This document shows positions 57,963-64,000 of a stretch of DNA of 64,000 nt, piece by piece. The stretch is taken from NCBI RefSeq assembly GCF_000213175.1, contig NW_009799100.1, positions 2,411,734 through 2,475,733 of the forward strand, read 5' to 3'. The DNA comes from Neurospora tetrasperma FGSC 2508. Lineage: Eukaryota; Ascomycota; Sordariomycetes; Sordariales; Sordariaceae. The notes beneath the pieces were generated by a model. That model ran no database searches. It saw only the letters and a program-made list of their open reading frames with translations, and was not told where the DNA came from. Positions within the stretch are counted from its first letter, which is position 1. Every line of letters starts with the position of its first letter. The translations under genes and the position numbers were made by a program.

Positions 57963-60539
57963 TTATGCCGGTGGCGGCGCCACCAACACCGGCGTAGCCT
58001 GCTTCGTCTCCGCCACACTGTCTAGGTCATGTGTCGTCGTCGTCAGCTTTGGTGCCGCCCCCGGCCCTCGCGCCTTGAGCGTTCCCGCGCGCGTGATGGT
58101 GATTTGGTTGGCTTTCACAGAGCGCGAGCGCTGCAGGGAACCGGCGCTGACGGAGGCGCTGCGGGCAAGGGGGGTCGGAGGTGGTCTTCCCGATCGTGAC
58201 TGGGTGGGGGGCTGCGAGGGGGAGCGTCGTAGTTGCTGTCCAGATGGCGGAGGAGAAGATGGTAGTGTAGACGATGCACACGATACAACCCGTTTCGGTC
58301 GGGCGCCGGCGCGGCGGGAGATGCTGATGGTGCGGGCGACGGAGATCTCGACGGCGGCTTTGACAATGGGATTGGCTTCTTCGGCTTCTTCCTCGGCGGC
58401 TGCGGCGAGGTCGACGGAGGGGGAGAGAGTGTGGCCTTTGTGACCAGGTAAGAGGGGGGAAGAGGCTGTGGGAAGGGACGGGCTTTCGGGGCTAAGGATT
58501 GGAGGTGAAGTCGTTTCTGGCATGGACGACTGCGGCGGCGGTGAAGTGGGTGAGCGTGTTGACAGGACTGAAACCACTTCCCGCGGTTCGGGTGGCTGGT
58601 AGACGGTTGGTTTGAGAAGGAAGGGGCTGGCGATTTTCGGCTCGTTCGACTGGCGACTACTCGAGACGTCTAGAAATTGTGCTGGTGGGCTCTTAGGGGT
58701 ATCGAGCATGAGGGTGGAATCTCCGGGCGCGAAATGGGAGTCTTTGCGTGGGGGGAAAGCCTGTTCCGATTTGGACTGATGCTGTTGCTGTTCTTCCCAA
58801 ACTTCCGGTTTTCTGGGGGTGGCAGAGGTGTTTTCGTCACCAGGAAGATACTCTGATTTGCCCTTCTGCTGCGGTTGAGATTCTTGGTAAGAATGTTGCG
58901 GTTGCTGCTGCTGCGCTTCCAGGAACCTCTGCTTGTGATCGGCACGTTCCTGCTCTTTTATTGTCCGCGGCGAGATTATCGGCACTCCCTTTTTCTCCCT
59001 ACGAGGGGGAGGAGCATCCAATGGCTGCAAGTAGTCAGAAAAACCATCTACCGTTGGTGACGGAATAACGGCTGGCGACGAGTGTGCACGTGATCGAGGA
59101 CTTGGGGGAACAGCAAGTTGTTGACGGCCTGGTAATGGTGGTAAAGTTGAAAAAGATGGTGATCGTGTCGGCTGGGGCGAGCTTGCCCTACGGAACTGTT
59201 TTACCTCCTCTTCGCGTTGAGCCACGGCCCTGTCGTTGACGGACTTGAGCTTTTCGAGCGTAGCCTGACGCCTCTCCAGGAGTGTCATTTTGCTGTTTCT
59301 TTTTTGCTGTTGCGGGTTCAAGACTCCACTAAACATGACGCTGTATCGATCCAATGTGATACTCGGAATCTCCACGTCAAGTCGTAAGGGAGCACTAGTC
59401 TCCGAGTTGGGCGCAATACTCCGTGATCGGTCATTCCAAGAACTTACTGGAGGCACCGGCGGTGGTGGTGGCTGCCTCCGCTGCCGTGGCTCGACAGGCA
59501 CAGTAGTTGTTGGGAGATCTGTATTCGACCTAACGAGTAGTGGGACATGCTTTTGTCCCTTTTTCCCACTGATCGCGTGGTTCCTCGGTGGGACGGCACT
59601 GCCAGCAGCTTCCCGTCCACTGCTTGTTGACGACAGAGAAACCGCAGAACTGTTTGCAGAAATGAGGTCGGCAGCCTTTGCTGTATTTGACTGCTTTCCC
59701 CTCCCGAACAGGGCTCCGAATATTCTTTGTCTCGTCGTCTTTCGTCTCTGAAGAGGGGGTGCTGGAGGCGCTGTCTGAAGCACCATTTGCGGCGCTGCTG
59801 CTGGCGGTGGCGGTGGTGGTGAAGGAGTCCTTCGAGGTGGTGTGATGCTTTGTGGTTGCCATGAGCTGGGTTGAATTAAGGAGGTTTGCGAAGGGCTTCC
59901 CAGAGCCATTCCGATCGGAACCTCCATTGAGGTCATGAAGGATTCGTGGCCAGTCATAGGGGCTGGAGCTAGAAACGAAGTCATACTGGATGCTGCTGCT
60001 TGATCCGGACTCGCCTCTGGCGTTGGCAGGTTTCCACCTCTGATATCCATCACGTATGGTTGCATGCGTAAGGGATTCAGCCTTTCAGTCCCCCTCCACC
60101 CATCCACAGTGAGTAGCATGTCGTCCCTCGACTTGCGTTTCTCACTAATTGACCTCGAACTTGCTGACCTGAAGGATCCAGGTCCAGCCGAAGTGCTTGG
60201 TCGATGCGGCATGACGGCTATGGCAGCGGCGACAACGTCGGGAGTGAGAACCTGGCGAGACAGACGACGGACGAGATAGGGTTTCCATCTGCCAGGAAAG
60301 GAGAAGTGGCAGACATTGCGGTTTTGAGTAGGACGGCCACGTCCAGTTGCGTTGCGTAGGGCAGAACCTGACACAAAACCTGGTCCTGGGATGAAGGAGG
60401 CCCATGGGTCATGGCCGTGCACAATAATACCCTCGTTGTTGACTCCTGGATGGAGCCCACGATGTCGGCCAAAACCCTGGGGGAGGTCGATTGGTCTGGG
60501 CCGCTTAGCCCCTTTCATCGTGGTGCCCGCTGTCGTCAT
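57963..60539 (-). CDS. Uncharacterised Pro/Ser-rich fungal protein
   Basis: A single open frame of 858 codons. The N-terminal 120 residues are ordered-looking, with CHFSFPGRWKPYLVRRLSRQ and LTPDVVAAAIAVMPHRPSTS. Most of the rest is low in complexity, with proline runs, polyglutamine and phospho-site-like serines. A second conserved-looking island at about residues 400-450 reads ITLDRYSVMFSGVLNP and LLERRQATLEKLKSVNDR, a pattern I associate with unnamed proteins of filamentous fungi. No enzyme motif or membrane segment is visible. Such composition suits a scaffold or regulatory protein, but this is only inference. After the TAA, the same frame stays open for 61 more codons with coding-like sequence, down to TGA at 57777-57779 (see findings), so the true C-terminus may lie further left. 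Confidence 0.75.
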   Translation of the reverse strand: MTTAGTTMKGAKRPRPIDLPQGFGRHRGLHPGVNNEGIIVHGHDPWASFIPGPGFVSGSALRNATGRGRPTQNRNVCHFSFPGRWKPYLVRRLSRQVLTPDVVAAAIAVMPHRPSTSAGPGSFRSASSRSISEKRKSRDDMLLTVDGWRGTERLNPLRMQPYVMDIRGGNLPTPEASPDQAAASSMTSFLAPAPMTGHESFMTSMEVPIGMALGSPSQTSLIQPSSWQPQSITPPRRTPSPPPPPPAAAPQMVLQTAPPAPPLQRRKTTRQRIFGALFGRGKQSNTAKAADLISANSSAVSLSSTSSGREAAGSAVPPRNHAISGKKGQKHVPLLVRSNTDLPTTTVPVEPRQRRQPPPPPVPPVSSWNDRSRSIAPNSETSAPLRLDVEIPSITLDRYSVMFSGVLNPQQQKRNSKMTLLERRQATLEKLKSVNDRAVAQREEEVKQFRRASSPQPTRSPSFSTLPPLPGRQQLAVPPSPRSRAHSSPAVIPSPTVDGFSDYLQPLDAPPPRREKKGVPIISPRTIKEQERADHKQRFLEAQQQQPQHSYQESQPQQKGKSEYLPGDENTSATPRKPEVWEEQQQHQSKSEQAFPPRKDSHFAPGDSTLMLDTPKSPPAQFLDVSSSRQSNEPKIASPFLLKPTVYQPPEPREVVSVLSTRSPTSPPPQSSMPETTSPPILSPESPSLPTASSPLLPGHKGHTLSPSVDLAAAAEEEAEEANPIVKAAVEISVARTISISRRAGARPKRVVSCASSTLPSSPPPSGQQLRRSPSQPPTQSRSGRPPPTPLARSASVSAGSLQRSRSVKANQITITRAGTLKARGPGAAPKLTTTTHDLDSVAETKQATPVLVAPPPA

Positions 60540-63440
60540 GCCTTTGGCAGTGGGCTCCAGGCCTTGCGTCCGCCGCTAATATCGCTAGGTGCCCTGGCTC
60601 AACCACGGATGTCCACCGATGGTACCTGGATAGGCCGGGTAGGACCCTGAAATGTTTGTTTCGAATTATCGTCTGGGAATCGTAGCAATCACCGAAGGCG
60701 AAATGGCGGAGCGAATTGAGAAGGAGGAATCACCTCACCGGCATTTGAGCTAAAGAAGGACGCTGCCGACCCAAAGAGAAGAAGGATTTAAAGGAGCCAT
60801 CCTGGTCACAATATCCAGGATGGGTGAATGCCAAAGGTAGTGGCGCGCTTAACAAAGCTATATTGATGAGGATATAAAGGAGACAATTACCTAGAGCCTC
60901 GGATGACTTTGTTGTGTTAGCAAGCCTTTAACGCCAGCCCAAAAGCCATCCGAGGATCGCATGAAAGCTCGTTGGCAGGCTTTGATCGAGCGCAAGCATT
61001 CCCGTGTTCTGGAAGGCCATTGTCCAACCAAGATGGCCGAGGCCCTTGATGCTTTTCCCAGTGAGGTTGATCACCGCCAGGGATATGGCTCAATATTGCC
61101 CAAATCATGAAGATGAATTCTTGGAAGGAATCTGGGGTTGATGATAGAGGAAAGAAAACTGACGAGCAGGTGGAGAGTTGTCGAGGCTTCCCTTGTCCAG
61201 CATTGGACAATCTGGAACAATAAGTATGTGTGTTACAATGCAAGGGGCGCGACAGATCCACTTCCAGGGCTATCCTAGCATGGCCTTCTTCGGCTGCTTC
61301 CCGGCTTGGGCGTGTCTCATGTTGATGACTCCCACCGTGTACACTACTCCAACGATGGTTCGGACTCGGGAACGGGGAGAGATGCGCCATGATCGGGATC
61401 CTGGTCTCCATAAAGGATATGAGGCTGCCCCAAAGAGGATTGGGGCACGCCGAAACCAATCCCAGGAGTTGCCTCGATAGACCATGCTGGATCATGTCTA
61501 AGTCGATATTGCAAAGGATGTGTAGCCATTATTAGCCTATGCTGTGTTTGGAGTTAGCGGACAAAGAGGGAGGCGTCGTTCGATCTGTGAACGAGACCCT
61601 AGCATCAAACAACCGCAACAATGCCACGACATGTCGTTGGTTTCGCCGCATCTTGCTATTTGCTGACTTGACGCCGCCGTGGATGTCGAGATTGTGAACC
61701 GTATCAAACGATGCCTCGTGCAGATGTGGAGATGACGATGAGATCCCGTCCGTCCTAGCAAACTCGCAAGCTTATCAAGGGGGGCTTCATTGTGCTGAGA
61801 GCATCGGATTTGGGTGATGACTGCCTTGTCCTTGGTAATGACTGTCGAAGTAGTACGAAGTATGCGGTGTATCTTACATGTGTACGTCTTTTACGATGTT
61901 GTCAGAACCAGGCTTTAGATTCTCAGGGCAGAAATTCCAATGTCCACCGGCGTGCCAAGACGTCGGTTTAATGATGTTAAAAGGGGCCGGTTATGAATCC
62001 GAAAATGTCGAGGCTACGTCTCAAAGATGCACAACTCCAGTCAGCGACAGCCTGCCTGACTGGAACCCTGGACATCATACACCCTTGAGTCAAGATTCGT
62101 ATGACATAGGAGCTGCCGGCTTGAACAGGTAACCGTTGGTTTTCACCATACCTTTAGATAGGTAGCTTATACCTCAGGGATTTGTGCCTGTTGTTGGCGC
62201 CTTGGTCCCGTCGTCTCTTTGTTGAAGTTTGTCATGTTGGATGAAATGGAGGTCTAGAGGAAAGAGGTGCTGAATGGATCTCTGATTCGCCGTGCACTAA
62301 CCGACATCCACGAGGCAAGCCGAACGCTAGAGCATGCGTCTGCATTCAAGGAGCTCCGCTTGTTGTTGGGACGACAGCGGGATGGATCCGAATGCTTGAC
62401 CCTCTTGGCGTCATATGCAAACTGTTTTCTGTGCTTTCCAACCCCGTCATCGTCTTCACTGATGCATGCAGACAACGGCGTACTTTGCTGCTCCTCTTTG
62501 TTGAGATGAATGAGGGGCATCGGAGCAATGAACTCGACATGGTGTTGGGGCACAGCATCAGAGAAGATGGCCGTCCGTCAGAATATCTTCATACTGTTGT
62601 TGATGTCAGACTGAAACGTCGAGACTACGACAGCAAACTCTTCTTGCTGTCCGTCTCGGCGGTCAATGAGGCGGAATGGGGTCGTGGAATTCCATGGCCC
62701 TGCAAAAGAACGGTGAAGAATTCCAAGTCTGGATGAAGAAGAAGCTGCCACCTGTTTGTTGAAGAGGGGCCCACTGTTGACCACTTCGGTTGCTCCCGTC
62801 GATCCAGCTTGGAAATGCCGCTGGGAGTCGATGGAAGGATGCTTGGTCTTAGAGGCTGTCTGCTAACAATCATCGTGTTGAGTTTATACGATCGTATGTT
62901 AAAGAGATACATGCCCAAGTATCACCTGCCGAACCCCTCCGCGACTCCGAAGAGGTCAACGTCCAACTTCCTTCGGCGGGGCACCTCGCTGAAGTGACGA
63001 GGAGGAGGGGCCTGGCTGGTGAGGGGGCTCCTCTCAAGAGCTTCCCTTTCAATCCACAACGGGAATCCACAACCACCAGGCACCGTTACCCGGCCCCATT
63101 CACCAGCTGGCCTTCGCTGGCTTCCCGGTTTAGCCCACTAGAACCCCAGGACCAGTGAGTCGTTCCCCTCCACTGTCATGTCACCGCTTCCCCTTTTCGC
63201 ATCCAATCCATAGAGGTATCCAGTCGCCGCTCCGCTATCTTCCGCCGCCGCTTAGCCCCCCCAAAGACTACCGGCCCCCCTCCCCCCTTTGCCAACCGGA
63301 CCGCGTTTGTTTGGGTTTCCCTTTTTTTAATCCTGCCCGAAAGCCAGCTTCTTCGTCGTCGTTGTCTGTCGATACACTCCTCCTCCAACTCAACCACCGA
63401 GTCCTTTCCATCACACCAACATCACACAAATCCCGACAAA
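60540..63440. other. Gene-poor 2.9-kb region left of profilin
   Basis: No certain gene was found. The left side is the promoter of the Pro/Ser-rich gene and the right 400 bp (C/T-rich from about 63150) is the profilin promoter and leader. Between them lie short frames without known motifs, such as the minus-strand frame 61344-61529 (61 codons, starting MATHPLQYRLRHDPAWS) and one of 192 codons overlapping it in another frame. One of these may be a real but unrecognised small gene. Confidence 0.4.
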
Positions 63441-64000
63441 ATGTCCTGGCAAGGTCAGTGCCTGTTTCCGCCTGGGCCCTCTTCCCGTCCTTGGGAGCTG
63501 TTTCACGCCCAACCCCACCTCGACGGAAGCTGGGAGAACAAGCAAGCTAACCCCGAATGTCTTGAACAGCCTATGTTGACTCGAGGTACGATATACCATT
63601 GGAAACCACCCGAACCCATGAAAACAACGAATTGCGACGCCATCGACTGCTAGGGGTGTGATTGCCTGCGCCTGATGGCTGTTCGGCTTCGGCCCCAAGA
63701 ATGCGGAGAACCACCTGTATATGGAAACGGACATGGACATGATGAGCTAAGACGTAATCTCCTACATATAGCCTTGTTGGCACCGGCCACATCGATAAGG
63801 CCGCCATCATCAGCGCCGCTGGTGACAGCACCTGGGCTGCGACTCCCGGCTTCACGGTACGCCTTGTCTCGCCAACTACCCCCGATTTCTTCCCGCGCCC
63901 TTTCCCTGCCCTCATCTCTGTCTCTCCTTCGGGCGCATAAACGGTCGGACATCTACAATGTCCGAGAAATCCTGGTCTGGGAGGCTGTTTGCACCGGGGA
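63441..64000 (+). CDS. Profilin, N-terminal part (cut by window end)
   Basis: The first three exons of profilin are visible: 63441-63453, 63568-63583 and 63772-63856. They join to MSWQAYVDSSLVGTG followed by HIDKAAIISAAGDSTWAATP and GFT, the classic profilin N-terminus with the conserved Trp and Tyr that help bind poly-proline. Exons one and two are only 13 and 16 nt, and the introns are 114 and 188 bp. A further donor (GTACGC) at 63857 opens an intron that runs to the window end, so about two-thirds of the protein lies outside. Profilin binds actin monomers and feeds formin-driven filament growth, at hyphal tips in filamentous fungi. The frame is kept at both junctions, and the donors are GTCAGT and GTACGA. 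Confidence 0.93.

Noticed and set aside
57945-58080. Intron that would remove the stop of the Pro/Ser-rich gene
   Set aside because: The acceptor AACAG after the stop is good, but no GT donor of matching phase was found within a plausible distance.
60917-61495. 192-codon minus-strand open frame
   Set aside because: No recognised motif, overlaps other frames on the same strand, and has no clear promoter or family support; kept only as part of the gene-poor region note.
1-64000. Transposons, virus-like elements, dispersed 5S rRNA genes and CRISPR-like arrays
   Set aside because: No terminal repeats, element proteins, 5S-like sequence or regularly spaced repeats were seen on reading the window.

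Overview
The window looks like nuclear DNA of a filamentous ascomycete, most likely Neurospora (N. crassa or a close sister). The genes are split by short introns, mostly 60-130 bp, with GTAAGT-type donors and CTAAC/CTGAC branch sites, and intergenic stretches run 0.5-3 kb. No transposon, rRNA or CRISPR array was seen. The combination of an NTE1 of about 1,514 aa with a Dicer of 1,583 aa matches what I remember of the N. crassa nte1 and dcl-1 (sms-3) proteins; this rests on memory, not on a search.

Left part (1-23 kb): mitochondrial inner membrane protease subunit Imp2 (-), translation factor eIF2-alpha (-), lysophospholipase NTE1 (+), an aromatic-L-amino-acid decarboxylase (-), a small secreted cysteine-rich protein (-), a tRNA-Gly(GCC) (+), an anoctamin/Ist2-like membrane protein (+), a flavocytochrome b2-type L-lactate dehydrogenase without a visible presequence (+), and a Rab5-like GTPase with a very large low-complexity insertion (+).

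Middle (23-46 kb): Dicer-like protein 1 (-), pyridoxamine-phosphate oxidase PDX3 (-), the PP2A regulator TAP42 (+), the Ski2-like helicase SLH1/ASCC3 (-), the exocytic Rab SEC4 (-) and the mitochondrial NCA2 protein (-). Right part (47-64 kb): C-4 methylsterol oxidase ERG25 (+), pterin-4a-carbinolamine dehydratase (-), an ochratoxinase-type amidohydrolase (+), a KapC-type bZIP factor with a long leader and a probable 1-kb intron (+), a proline/serine-rich fungal protein of unknown function (-), and the first three exons of profilin (+), cut by the window end.

These are mostly conserved housekeeping genes and do not form a cluster or one pathway. Themes recur: lipid and membrane work (NTE1, anoctamin, ERG25), vesicle traffic (two Rabs), mitochondria (IMP2, NCA2, flavocytochrome b2), and RNA/translation control (eIF2-alpha, DCL-1, SLH1, tRNA). 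I did not find a convincing new multi-gene system. The best leads are a coding-looking in-frame continuation after the stop of the Pro/Ser-rich gene, the Rab with about 150 extra residues inside its GTPase fold, the secreted protein with hydrophobin-II-like cysteine spacing, and several introns whose retention would keep the frame. Exon borders were set by eye from splice signals and family conservation.
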